From assembly GCF_028372415.1 (NCBI RefSeq), contig NC_092877.1:247027536-247091535 (forward strand): a DNA stretch of 64,000 nt, written 5' to 3'. The position numbers and the translations under genes are program-made. Positions 25,691 through 36,641 of the stretch are shown piece after piece (the first letter of the stretch is position 1; each line of letters starts with the position of its first letter). The notes beneath the pieces are model-generated. The model searched no databases. It saw nothing but the letters and a program-made list of their open reading frames with translations, and was not told the DNA's origin. Source of the stretch: Notamacropus eugenii (lineage: Eukaryota > Chordata > Mammalia > Diprotodontia > Macropodidae).

Positions 25691-26960
25691 CTTTTGCAAG
25701 TCACTTCATCTTTCCTCAAATCCCTTACTTTCCCCCTTATAAGCTAAGGCTCTTGCCTCATTTTTCACTCTTAGAAAGAATATATTCCTTAAGAGTTTCA
25801 AGTAGCTTCTTCATGTTACATAATTCAGCTGATTTCTCCCACTCTTTCCTACTTCCTATCCTTATCATATAAGAAGTGTTGGATATTCCCTTTGTTGAGG
25901 CAAATCTTATGTCCACCGGTGATTGCATTCAATCGCATCTCCTTCAGAAGAGTTTCCTCTCTCTCTCTCATTCCCATCCCCATTCAGTTATCTCCATTAT
26001 CTCATGATAACTGAATACTTCCATTCTGTCACTAAGGTTTCATTATTTCCTCACTAAAAACTCTCACTTGATTGATGTAGCTCTTCTAGCTATCCTGTAT
26101 CTCTCCTCTAATGTTTGAAGCTGACCTTACTGAGTTGATCTACAATTAGTGTAATACATTTTCTCCCATGATTTTCTCAGTTCTCTGCTGTCTGACCTGA
26201 TCAACTGAAATTGCTTACTTTAGAGACTTTAATTAATACCTTAATTGCCAAATTGAATGTATTTTTTCTAGACGTTTCTGAAGAATTTGACAATCAGTCA
26301 TCATCTTCTCAATGACATGGGGGAGCTATGTGGTGCAATAGATAGAGTACTAGTGTAGGAGTCAGGAGGGCCTGAGTTCAAATCTCACCTCAGATACTTG
26401 ACACTCACTAGCTGTGTGACCTTGGGCAAGTCACTTAACCCCAACTGCCTCATCCTGGATCATCTACAGTCATCCTAATGCATATCTAGTCACTGCATTC
26501 AGATGGCTCTGGAGGAAAAGTGAAGCTGCACAGCCCTCCTTCACTCAAAACAAAGTCACGTGCAAGTCATGTCATTATTTCTCTGATGGCATGGTCTTCT
26601 TCAGCAACCAAAGAGAAATACACATTGACATTCACTTCTCTTTTCTTGACACTGCTTTCCCCTAGTTCTCCTTTCTTTTTCCTCACTTTCAATTCCTAGA
26701 TCTCCAGACTTCCTTCAAGTCTCAGTCAAAACACAATTTTCTCAAATAAGCCTTCCTGATCCCGCATGTCATTGCCTCTACTTTGAGGCTATTTCCATTT
26801 TATCCCAAATATATTATATTTGTAAAAATCATTTGCATATTGTTTCCCCTCTCTCAGCCCCCTTTAGATTGTGGGGTCTTTGAGTACAAGGACAAATATT
26901 TCTTTATATCTACAGTGTTTACTACAGTACCTGGCACATTGTAGTTTCACTCAAACAAAC
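25691..26960 (+). repeat. L2 LINE relic split by a SINE
   Basis: Just before the SINE the sequence reads LDVSEEFDN (gacgtttctgaagaatttga), matching the L2 reverse-transcriptase motif LDLSAAFDTVDH. Just after it, ttcttgacactgctttcccc and the tail order cttccttcaagtctcagtc, gccttcctgatcccgc, ttgagtacaaggacaa, cagtacctggcacattg match the L2 3' end. The part upstream of 26250 is less certain. Confidence 0.7.
26318..26630 (+). repeat. Chimeric SINE: tRNA/CORE head with RTE-type tail
   Basis: The head has gggagctatgtggtgcaata and gcctgagttcaaatctcacc (tRNA-like A and B boxes), then the CORE gctgtgtgaccttgggcaag tcacttaacccc. The body switches to the module found in the composite retroposon (gtcactgcattcagatggctc, cagccctccttcactcaaaa, gatggcatggtcttcttcag). 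It interrupts the L2 relic, with possible flanking copies caatgacat (left) and cattgacat (right). Confidence 0.85.
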
Positions 26961-27671
26961 AAACCTCAAGAAAAATATAGAAAGTTTAAAAAATGCTTCT
27001 ATTTATATTCAGATACCATCAGTTGTTACTTTGGGAATTCATACCGTTTTTCATCATAAGCCCTACAGAGTTGTCTCAGATCATTATATTGCTTAGAATT
27101 GCTAAATCATTCACAGTTGATCATCTTACAATAAATTGCTACTACTTTGTATGCAATATATGTCACTTTGCATCATCTCATATAAGTCTTTCCAGGTTTT
27201 TCTGAGAGCATCCTGCTCATAATTTCTTACAGCACAATAATATTCCATCACAAACACATAGCACAATTTGCTCAGTCATTGCCAAACTGATGGGTAGCCC
27301 CTCAGTTTCTAATTATTCTCCTATCTATGACAACAGAAAACACCTGATATTAATGTGTGTATATATGTAATATATACACACATGTATGTGTGTATATATA
27401 CATATATGTGTATATATGTAAATATACATATGCGTATATATATACGTGTGTATATATATATATATATATATGTGTATGTACGTATGTATTTTTTTTTCCT
27501 TTTGGAATACAGATGCAGTAGGGCATTGCTGGTCAAAAGGTTTGCATGATTATATAGTCTTTTGGTCATAGTTCCAAAATGTTCTATAGAATGGTGGAAT
27601 TAAGTCACAACTCCACCAATAATGCATTAATGCCACATTTTTGTGACATTCCCTCCACTATTTGTCATTTT

Positions 27672-29123
27672 AGCTTCCACTTGTCCAAATCTAATTTTTA
27701 TCAAATTGTTTTCTTGAGTAAACTTTTGCATATTCTTTTCCTTCTACCCAATTATTCTTTTGAAGGAGCTATTTTCTCCAGCTAGTTTTTCTATTTCCTT
27801 TTCCGTTCATCCATTTTTCCCAGTTAGGTTTTGTGCTTGTTTTTCCATTTGTCCAATGTCCTTTTTAATGAGCTGTTCTCTTCAGTGAATACTTTCTTCA
27901 TACTTTTAAAATCATTGGCCAGTTTTTCTTCTGTTTCTTTAATTTGGCTGTTAAAATCCTTCTTCAGCTCTTGCAAGAGTGCTCTTTGTGCTTGAGACCA
28001 GATCATAGTCTCTTCTGAAGTTTCAGATGTGAGTACAGTCTCAATGCTGACGTCTTTGGTATTCATGTTTTTGTCCTTGTTCTCATAGAAAGATTCTATG
28101 GTCTTTTCTTTCCTGCTTTTCTTCTTATACGTGATGATGAGGCTTTGGTTGTTGTGACCTCTGGTTCTTTCAGTTAGAAGCTAAAGTACTGATGCTGAGC
28201 TGGCTAGTGTGAGAAAGCAGAGGCCAGGTAAAATCTTTTTGTGTTTCCTCTCATTTACCCTAGATCTAACTTGTTAAGTGTGCGACAGGGGTGGTCTGTC
28301 CATAGGTCTCCTCTGCTGAGCTAGAGCATAGACAAGCTCAGTGGTTGGTGATCTCGGCTGCCCCAGTGTCTTACAATTTCCTCTGGCATGCTAAGGCACA
28401 CCTGAGACCCCAGTGTTGGTGGTTGCAAGGCTCCACCGCCCTGGGGCTCCAGATCTCCTCCTGCTCAGATGGGGCTATCTGCGACAGCTCCAGTCCTGCA
28501 CTGACCCCCTCCTACCATAGCAAGAAGGATCCTCCTGAGTGATTTTCCTGGCCTCACATGCTAAGAGACTGTTTGACCCTTCTATTGTTCCCACAGTTCC
28601 AGGATTTTTCTGGGGAAATATTTTATGGTTCTTTCAAGGTCAACAAGGAGAGGGAGAGAGAGCATTTACTGATCGCTCTTCCATTTTGGCTCTTGTAAGT
28701 TCAAGTAGGTGATTACAGACATTTAAACTATGAGATAATAGTATCAGGAGAAGCTGCTGCAGATACTTGGGACTCTGTGGCTCTCACTCAGGTCTGCTGG
28801 ACTCCTCTCCTGAGCTGATATGCCCAAGATTCCCCAGTGCAGCCACTGCCTCAGACCACCCACGGCTTCCTGCTCTGCTGTACTGTGGCAGAGATGTGCT
28901 TCACTGTCCAATGTGTGCTCCTCCACCCCCACAGAACAGAATTTTCCTATAGATCTTCCAGTCTGTCCTGGGCTGTGAATCTGCCAAAGTCTGTCTTCTA
29001 TTGAATTCTGCCTCTCCAAAATTTGGTCAGATTCTCTTTTTAGAGGTATCTGAAGGAGTTTGTCTAAGAGCTTAGGTGAATAGTTGCTCTAACTCCATCA
29101 TCTTGTCTTCGCCCCACCCCCAT
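27672..29123 (-). mobile_element. 3'-truncated L1 fragment nested in another L1
   Basis: On the minus strand it starts near 29123 with an L1-type 5' end (gaagacaagatgatggagtt). It runs through a 5' region and into the ORF1 coiled coil (MNTKDVSIETVLTSETSEE at 28066; QRALLQELKKDFNSQIKE; ENSSLKRTLDKWKNKHKT), and stops abruptly within ORF1. Flanks resemble each other: ccctacttttgtcatttt at 29124-29141 and ccctccactatttgtcattt at 27651-27670, both from the surrounding ORF2. No poly(A) tail is present at the 3' side. A second gagccaaaatggaag 5'-like motif occurs near 28690 on the minus strand. Confidence 0.65.
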
Positions 29124-30045
29124 CCCTACTTTTGTCATTTTGCTTTTTGGTCCTGTTAGCCAAACTTAGGTATGATGAATTACCTCACAACTGTTTTAAT
29201 TTGCATTTCTCCAATTAATAAACATAATATTTTCTCATATGCCTATAGAGAGCTTTGATTACTTCATCTGAAAGCGTGCATATCTTTTGATCATTTAGTA
29301 ACTGGGGAATGATTTTTATTTTCATAAATTTGATTCAGCTCTCTATGTTTGAGAAATGAGACATTTATCAGAGAAACTTTCTTCCAGATTTTTTTCACAA
29401 TTACAACTGCTTGCTGTACTTCTTTTCATCCTATTTCCCCCATGTTTGTTCTATTTTCTGTCTCTTTTTCACCTGTTCCTCCTCAAATGTGTTTTACTCC
29501 TAACTACCTCCCTAATCTTCCCTCCCTTCTATGGCTGCCCCACTGCCCCATTCTCTTATGCCTTTCTTCTCATTTTTTTCCTCTTGGGTAAGAAAGATTT
29601 CTATACCTGATTGAGTGTGTAGATTATTCCATCTTTGAGCCCACTTCAATGGAAATAAGGTTCATTCACTCTAATCACCTCTTTCATCTTCTCTACTTTA
29701 AAAGCTATTTCTTACTCATTTTATATAATGTAATTAGGTTCATTTTACCTTCCCCTTTCCTTTTCTCCCAGTGCATTCCTCTCTCTTTCCTTAATTTAAT
29801 TTTTAGATACCATCTCTTCATATTCAATTCACACTCCTTCTAATTACCCTAATAATGAGAAAGTTCTTAGGAGTTACAAGTATCATCTTGCCATATAGGA
29901 ATATAAACATTTTAAACTTACTAAGTCCCTATGATTTTTCTTTCCTGTTTATGTTTTTCTTCTCTTGAGTTTTGTATTTGAAAGTCAAATTTTCTATTCA
30001 ACTTTCCTCTTTTTATCATGAGTGCTTGAAAGTCCTCTATTTTAC

Positions 30046-30545
30046 TGAATGCCCATTTGTATTGTTAATGTATTGTTAATGGAATGGGAAGATCTATCCC
30101 ATTCATTAATATTCCTATATGACCTGCTTAAGTCATATGGAAGCCTGAGCGACTTGAGTGTAAGTCACATATATCAGGACAGGGTGGAACAGGAAGGGTA
30201 ATATAGAGCAGAGAGGAAGTAAGACAGAACAGGCAGAGCTGGGAAAGAGAGAGGAAGCAAGCAGTTAGTTGTGAGTGAGAGAAGTGAATTTTGCTTAAAG
30301 TAATTTGTTTGTGGGTTGTCCTGATAATGTAGACTCCTTGGTTACTATGATAGATGTCTAAGTTATTATGATGAATTTGGCTTTCTGGTATATGAATAAA
30401 CATCTTGGTTGCATCTCCAGTGAAAAGAGTCTGTTATAACCTGTAATTCAAACCTGGAAATGTGCCAGAATGTTCAAAATGCCACTCTGGGTATAACTGT
30501 GGTGAGATACCATTTCAACCAACCCCTACCCTCCACTCCTCTAAA
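30046..30545 (+). mobile_element. LTR-like fossil (candidate solo LTR)
   Basis: About 0.5 kb interrupts L1 ORF1: L1 sequence stops near gcccatttg (30057) and resumes near 30545 with ggattatattcaattttgct. The segment has the length and layout of a solo LTR, with an AATAAA signal (gaataaacatcttggttgc, near 30395) in its distal half and no coding sequence. An 11-base direct repeat tattgttaatg lies at its left edge. The exact ends and family are not established. It looks old and carries no internal genes. Confidence 0.4.
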
Positions 30546-32243
30546 GGATTATATTCAATTTTGCTGGGAAGGTGATTCTTGCTTGTAATCCTATCTCCCT
30601 TATCCTCTGGAATATTATGTTCCAAGCCCTGCAATCATTTAATATAGAATCTGCTAAATCTTGTGTTATACTGACTTTGGCTCCATGATACCTGAATTGT
30701 TTCTTTCTGGCTATTTATAATACATTCTCCTTGATTTGGGAGCTCTACAACTTGGCTATAATATTCATGGGAGTTTTAATTATGGCATCTCTTTAAGGAG
30801 ATGATCAGTGGATTCTTTTAGTTTCTATTTTACCATCTGGTTTTAGAATATCAGGGCTGCTTTCCTTGATAATTTCTTGAAAGAATATGTCTGGTCTCTT
30901 TTTTGATTATGGCTTTCAGGTATACCAGCAATTTTTTAAAAATTGTTTCTCTTGGATCTGTTTTCCAGTTGAGTTATTTTTTCCAGCAAGATATATCAGA
31001 TTGTTTTCCATTTTTTTCATATGTTGGTTTTGCTTTATTGCTTCTTGATTTCCCATAAAGTCATTAGCTTCCATTTGTTCAATTCTAATTTTTAATGAAA
31101 TATTTTCTTCAGTGAACTCTTGAACCTCCATTTCCATTGGTCCAATTCTACTTCATAAAGAGCTTTTTTTTTTTCATTAAATTTTTGCTGCTTTTTCCAT
31201 TTGTTTTTTTAAGGCACTCTTCTCATCTTCTCCTCTCCCCATTTGGCTTCTTCTATTTTGTAAGGTGTAATTTTCAGTATTTTTTATGTCACATTTACCA
31301 AGCTACTGACTCTTTTTTTTCCATGATTTTGTTGTATCATTCTCATTTCTCTTCCCAATGTTTCTCTACTTCTCTTATTTGATTTTCAAAATCTTTTCTG
31401 GGCCCTTACTTGACCTGAGACCAATTCATATTTTCTTAGAGGTTTTGGGTAAAGGATATTTGACTTTATCTTCTTATGAGTATGTGTTTTGATCTTCATT
31501 GTCACCATACTAATTTTTTATTTCAGAATTTTTTTTGTTGTTTGCTCATTTCTCCAGTCTATTTCTTTACTTTTCACTTTTTGTTAAAGTGAGGTTCTGT
31601 TTCCAGGGTTGGAGTGTGCATTGTCCAAAGTTTGAGGATTACGCAGCTGTTTTCAGAGATACTTCTAAGAAATTGTAAGTTTTGTTTTCTTCTAAGGTGG
31701 TATGACCTAAGTAAAATACATATTTACTACCCTCCTGGCTTGTGTTCTGGTCTGAGTGATCACAAGTACCCTTTTCTGCCTTGGAATTGTGATGAGGGTC
31801 TTTGCTGTACTGCAACTGCAAGCTTTGGTGTGCTAGTGCTCATCCTTGCCCTGCAACTGTGCCCTGGATCTGAGTATGGGCAAAGCAACAGCATCCTACC
31901 GCCAGTGCCAGCAAAGAAACTCTATCTGATCAGGTGTTAGATCATCTTACTGTAGTTTGTGGGGTGAGAGCTCAGGAAGAAACTGCTGATTTGGTAGCTC
32001 ACAAAACCTCCTCTTGGTTTGCTGGGGCTAGGTTTGTGCTGGTGCATTCTGTGCTCAACTGTGACAGACCTTTCTTACTGACCCACTAAATTGTCTTTGA
32101 CTGAAAATTTTTTCAACCCATTATTTTGTGGCTTATTATTCTGCTATATCAGGAAGTGTTTTATGGCATTCTTCAAAGGTATTCAGAGGAGTTTGGGGGA
32201 AAGGTCAGGCAAGTTGCTGCTTTTACTCTGCCATCTTTGTTCA

Positions 32244-33054
32244 GTCTCATGTTGTATGTTTTTAATAAATGCTTTTTGATTGGATTTTGCAGCTTTAAAT
32301 ACATAAGCTCCCCCCCTTTATTTCTTAGCTATTCATAATCTTATAATTTTTGTGTTAAACATAGGGAGTTCCTTCATATGATTGTCTGAGTATGATAAAA
32401 CACAATTAATCTCTCACTTCCCTAAGCATAGATTTTTTTTTTTCCTATCCATGCAGCATAATATCATAGATTTTTTTCCCCATGGACTGGGATCCCATAT
32501 CATAAATCCTTCAGCCAGTCAAATAACTTACCAGAATAGTGGAGAAAGAAGTACTGATAATTCTGGGGTTATCTCATATACAAGATGGAGAATTAGACAT
32601 TTTTTCTAAGTTCAGACTAATACCTAAAAAAAAAAATCTAGAAGAGAAATGATGTGCCAGATGTACAGCAATTGCCAGTTGATACATAGAACAAAAAGAA
32701 GGACAGCCTCAGCAAGATAAAATCCTTATGAATTAATGCCAGATAATGCTAATCCTTAAAGCATTCAGTGAGAATCCGTTTCCTATCAGCCACCACAACT
32801 CTGAGGACAAAAGTATGAAACAGTGTTATAGATTCTATTTGCATCTGATAATTCTATAATTCCCCTGCAACTCATCCTACCAACAAGCAACAGACATTGA
32901 TTCTGTGTAACAGTTTTGGGAGAATTTTTGAATATATGTTTTTGGGTGGGAGGGGTTTTGATGTCTTTTACCTAGAATTTCCCAAATTATGACTCTGACT
33001 AAAACATCTGCCTGCTATCCTCTGCAAATTATAGATGTATATAGATGACTGTGT
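32244..33054. other. Unassigned sequence
   Basis: No gene or named repeat was recognised between the L1 5' end and the tetranucleotide tract. Confidence 0.5.
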
Positions 33055-33093
33055 ATGTGTGTGTGTGTAATCTATCTATACCTATATATACAT

Positions 33094-33094
<1 letters not shown>

Positions 33095-33138
<44 letters not shown>

Positions 33139-33139
33139 A
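33095..33139. repeat. (TATC)n tetranucleotide repeat
   Basis: About 11 perfect TATC units follow a short TG run (33055-33069). Confidence 0.95.
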
Positions 33140-33429
33140 TCTATACATGGGGAATTGAAAAATTACTTCAGCCTGTGTCCGGAAGGAAAAGAGACAATAT
33201 AGACGATAGTATTATCATGATTGGCTATAGGGTGAAAGGGGCTGAAATGTATCTTGAGCCAGTCTTTTCCCACCTAAGGCTCTTCGGTGATTGTCAATCC
33301 CGATTCAATTTAATTCTTCTAATTTGAGAGGAGGCTAGATCAACTGTGTAGTTCAGCCCTGGAATATATTAACTAGCAAAGACATAAGAGTTAGAAAAGG
33401 ATTGTCAGATGAATAATATGGGAGAGGGG

Positions 33430-34481
33430 GGAGTGAAACACCCAAACATTTCAAAAGAAAGAATACTTAACAAGATATAGTAGGTAAATTGATAAATCAA
33501 TAGGGCAGATCTGAAAACTAGAAGGATGATTACAAAGCCATCAAAGAGATTACAAATTTCTGCTAACAAATGCAAGTCAAAGGAAAATTGATTAAACCTT
33601 ACTGGAATATAAGATGCCAGTCCAATTCTATAACAACATGCAACAGTACAACAAAAACAGAGATTCCTGAATGGTTCAAAAATAAAATGTAACTTAAAAA
33701 AAGAAATGAACAAATACAAATCTTTATAACTCACAAAACAAAATTAATAATTATAGTAAACATTCTATTGGCAGAAAATAACTGAATCTATTATAACAGT
33801 TTTATTTTAAAAAAAAGGATTAAAAGTTGCTGAAGACAAAAATGTTGAAGTGGATGAAAATCCCACAGGAAAATCAAAAGGCAACATGTTAAAACAACAT
33901 ATTATTTCCAAAGAAACAGAAGCTATTAATCTCAAAGACAGTATATACAAAGACGAGTTAAGAAGTATGGGTTCAACAGAAGGACATAACAAAATAAAGG
34001 AAGAAAAGTTTATGTAGGAAAACTACACTGAACTTATGAATACAGAAAACAAATGAGCAGAATAATCAAGAAATAATTCATAGGAACAACAAAACTATGA
34101 TGATGACACATCAAAGAAAACAGAACTGTATTTTAAACTCTAAAAGAAATAGCTATTAAATTCATCAATTCCAATGACAAACAGCATATTCTTTATCCAG
34201 TCAAGAAACAAAAAGATCCTCAAGTATAAAGAAAAGACCTTTTGAAAAACAATTTATTTTAGTGCCCCCTTGAAAGTACAGAAAGAAAATTAAAGGTATC
34301 TTTCAAAAAATTAAGTATTCGAGTTGTGATCCAAAATGATATAGCCTGTAAACATGACTCCAACTATCAATTAAATAGATGGATGCTCACTCAAAAAATA
34401 GCATGTGAAATGTCTCTAAGAGGAAGAACAGAAACGAATGGAACATCAATTTGCAACTATATCAAAAAGAAGAAAAAATAA
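33430..34481 (+). pseudogene. Degenerate coding-like sequence, source unknown
   Basis: Several plus-strand stretches read like broken protein: NVEVDENPTGKSKGN and KETEAINLKDSIYKDELRS (about 33840-33960), then TAYSLSSQETKRSSSIKKR continuing, after a one-base shift at a C run near 34265, into an open 72-codon stretch at 34263-34478 that includes LSIRVVIQNDIACKHDSNYQ and ACEMSLRGRTETNG before TAA. No intron-like gap is obvious, so an old processed gene copy is possible. I do not recognise the parent, and chance open frames in A-rich DNA are a real alternative. Confidence 0.35.
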
Positions 34482-34699
34482 TGATAAATAAGTGAAAAAA
34501 AATAAGCCCTCAAAACTGAAGGATAAAAGAGAAATTCCCCATGTTTGGAGGTTAATTTAAAAAAAAAAAGATCTGTAGATTTTTTTTAAAAGATCATCAG
34601 TTGTTAAAAAGTACAGAGATATAACATTTATGATTCATTTTAAAAATAGGAAAGGGAAACAACCAATGCACTGGCATATGCCTTAGTGCCACTTTCTTC

Positions 34700-35178
34700 C
34701 CCTCCCACAATGAGTCAATATATTTTATAAGGTGAACTACCATAGCTAGCAAGTGTATAACTGTAAAAGAGGTTTGAAAATTGGGGGAACTATTTATTAT
34801 ATCAATAATGAAAATTACATTCCTTTCAAGCTTCTACTTATTTTGGATAATGCCTCAGGTCATCCTCCTCATCTAGATGATTATAATGAATGTGAAAAAG
34901 TGGTTTACTTTTGTCCTAATACTACCTCATTATTACTTCCTATGGATCAGGATGTGATTACAAATTTCAAGGCATATTATTTACGCACTACATTTGTTCA
35001 GGCAATTATAGCTTTAGAGGCAGATAAGGACTTGATATTGAGAGATATATGTAAGTCTTATAACATTTACCATTCAATCTGGAAGAGTAATAAGGTATGA
35101 GAAGATGTAACAGAAATATTTATGAAGAAAGGTTGAAGGAGAAAAAAGTATTCCTGCAGTTCCTTCCTGATTTTCATG
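34700..35178 (+). pseudogene. Tigger/pogo-type transposase relic, 5' part
   Basis: The frame at 34753-35100 matches the DDE (pogo/Tigger, DDE_1) transposase core: FKLLLILDNASGHPPHLDD carries the second catalytic aspartate, followed by VVYFCPNTTSLLLPMDQDVI (the conserved PPNTTSLLQPMDQGVI box, third acidic residue) and TNFKAYYLRTTFVQAI. After a stop at 35098 the relic goes on as EDVTEIFMKKG up to the RNF7 insertion. The N-terminal DNA-binding half was not recognised upstream. This is a dead DNA transposon. Confidence 0.9.
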
Positions 35179-36641
35179 GAAAAAAAGGATGGAGGTGGCG
35201 GGCTCGGTAGCTAACGGTCGGCCGGCTCTTCCCTGCGGCCGCCTCTGGAGGGAGCTGCAGCCTCTCCCGAGGAGGCTTGGCCCCGCCGCCATAGCTCCCC
35301 GCCGCGCTCGCCCCAAGCCTTTCCCCCGCCAGCCGGCCAGGCCCGCCCGCGCCGCCATGGCCGACGTGGAGGACGGAGAGGAGCTTGGCGCGCCGGCCTC
35401 GCACTTGGGCAGCTCGGGCTCCAAGGCAGGCGACAAGATGTTCTACCTCAAGAAGTGGAACGTGGTGGCCATGTGGAGCTGGGACGTGGAGTGCGACACA
35501 TGCACCATCTGCCGGGTCCAGGTGATGGATGCCTGTCTTAGATGTCAAGCTGAAAACAAACAAGAAGATTGTGTTGTGGTCTGGGGAGAGTGTAACCATT
35601 CCTTCCATAATTGCTGCATGTCCCTGTGGGTGAAACAGAACAATCGCTGCCCTCTGTGCCAGCAGGACTGGGTGGTCGAGAGAATAGGCAAATGAAAGCC
35701 CAGGGCATCATTGAGTGCCATGGTCTGAGGCCCTGGGTATGGCACATAAGGGGTAAAGTCCTCCAAAGATGGCATCGCTTCACTTGTCTTGCCTTGGTAA
35801 AAGGAATGACTTGGACACTTGCTGAAGTTAGGTTGCGGCATTTGGTCCCCTTTCTTTTTAGAACTTCTTTACAAGTAAGAACAGTGTGTTAGAGATGACA
35901 TTCTTTTCTCTTTCTTTGGTGTGAATTGTAGATAACTGCTTCGAAATGCCATATTAGAGAAAACAGCTTCAATATGAATGACTTTCCTAGTCTCTCTAAA
36001 GTCTAGGATAAAGGAAATCAGGAGAGTAAATTCCATTCAGACAAGATAATTTTGCATGTTTATAGTTAATCATTAAAAGTTATTGACATCAATGAAAAAG
36101 CATTCAAATCTGATCCATGTAAGGTATGGTTTGGTACTAATAGTATTTTTTTCTCTGAAAATAACTAATTTATTCAGTGTTCATGTCACTATGTTAGGGT
36201 TTTGGCTTCCATTTTAAGTTTTTGTTAAAAACAAGATTAAAAATTTTATGACTAACTTAATAGTGACCAGGGCAACCAAAAATTGTATTTCTCTGTTTCA
36301 GAGAAATTGAGTCTTGGTCGTCTTATAAGGTTTTATCTTTTATTGTTTAGTGAAATCTATACCCAGAACTCTATAAAGCTCTATAAAATCATTGAGTTAT
36401 GGACGCATAAGTATTTCTAGATCACACTTTGATTTTTGCCATGTTATATTTCTTTAAAGGTGATTTATATTGAATACCTATAAGAAAAAGATGTTTGATT
36501 CACTTCTTAGACCTTTAATGAAAAAATTATAATCACATAACACTATTTGATAAAGATTAAAGATTCTATTAAATTGTTTAATTACTTGAACTGTGACATA
36601 ATAAATATTAATCTAATTTAAAAAAAAAGAAAAAAAGGATG
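35179..36641 (+). mobile_element. RNF7: RNF7 retrocopy with target-site duplication
   Basis: The inserted mRNA copy is flanked by a perfect 13-base duplication, gaaaaaaaggatg, at 35179-35191 and 36629-36641. It contains a GC-rich 5' untranslated leader (35192-35356), the complete coding region (35357-35695), a long 3' untranslated region with AATAAA at 36600-36605, and a short A run (36620-36628) before the second duplication. These are the marks of L1-mediated retroposition. It landed in the transposase region of a Tigger relic, whose sequence resumes at 36638. The short clean tail and intact frame suggest a fairly recent copy or one under constraint. Confidence 0.93.
35357..35695 (+). CDS. 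RNF7: RING-box protein 2 (RNF7/RBX2/SAG), intact retrocopy
   Basis: RNF7 is the small RING-H2 subunit of CUL5-type (and some other) cullin-RING ubiquitin ligases; it recruits the E2 enzyme and also has a redox-sensitive role. The frame encodes 112 residues (human: 113) without a stop or shift. It starts MADVEDGEELGAPASH in a strong Kozak context (gccgccATGg). The cullin-binding segment KKWNVVAMWSWDVECD is followed by the RING-H2 cross-brace ligands C46, C49/C52, C60/C63, C72, C79, H81, H84, C87, C98 and C101, and it ends DWVVERIGK. From memory of the human protein, it differs at a few places in the first 50 residues and once near the end (E108 for Q), plus a one-residue loss near residue 24. 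The RING is otherwise identical apart from A-to-T at 50. It has no introns, so it is a retrocopy and not the parental gene. Whether it is transcribed is unknown. An in-frame upstream ATG at 35189, contributed by the target site, would add 56 residues. Confidence 0.9.
   Translation: MADVEDGEELGAPASHLGSSGSKAGDKMFYLKKWNVVAMWSWDVECDTCTICRVQVMDACLRCQAENKQEDCVVVWGECNHSFHNCCMSLWVKQNNRCPLCQQDWVVERIGK

Larger units (their letters stand above)
26985..32243 (-). mobile_element. Old L1 LINE on the minus strand, doubly interrupted
   Basis: Read on the minus strand, the element starts near 32243 (aacaaagatggcagagtaaa), has a 5' region to about 31600, ORF1 relics (31560-30545 and 30045-29970), an inter-ORF pyrimidine-rich spacer (to about 29440), then only the ORF2 C-terminal part (29440-29124 and 27665 downward) and the 3' end near 26985. 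The endonuclease and reverse-transcriptase parts are missing. It is interrupted by an LTR-like fossil (about 30046-30545) and by another L1 fragment (27672-29123). A TATG/CATA microsatellite lies at 27355-27490. Confidence 0.75.

Noticed and set aside
31614-31940. 108-codon plus-strand frame
   Set aside because: It is antisense to the 5' region of the minus-strand L1. Unlike the frames at 56 and 63 kb, I see no matching copy elsewhere in the window.
33095-33139. Short regular repeats that might suggest a CRISPR-like array
   Set aside because: The units are perfect 4-base repeats without spacers, and the DNA is clearly vertebrate.
35074-35608. Antisense frames of 120 and 144 codons opposite the RNF7 leader and coding start
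   Set aside because: They lie opposite a GC-rich leader and an evident coding region and have no recognisable domain. High GC with few stops explains them.
35357-35695. Reading the RNF7 frame as the parental host gene
   Set aside because: The whole coding region is a single exon bracketed by a duplication and followed by an A tail, whereas the parental gene is known to have introns.
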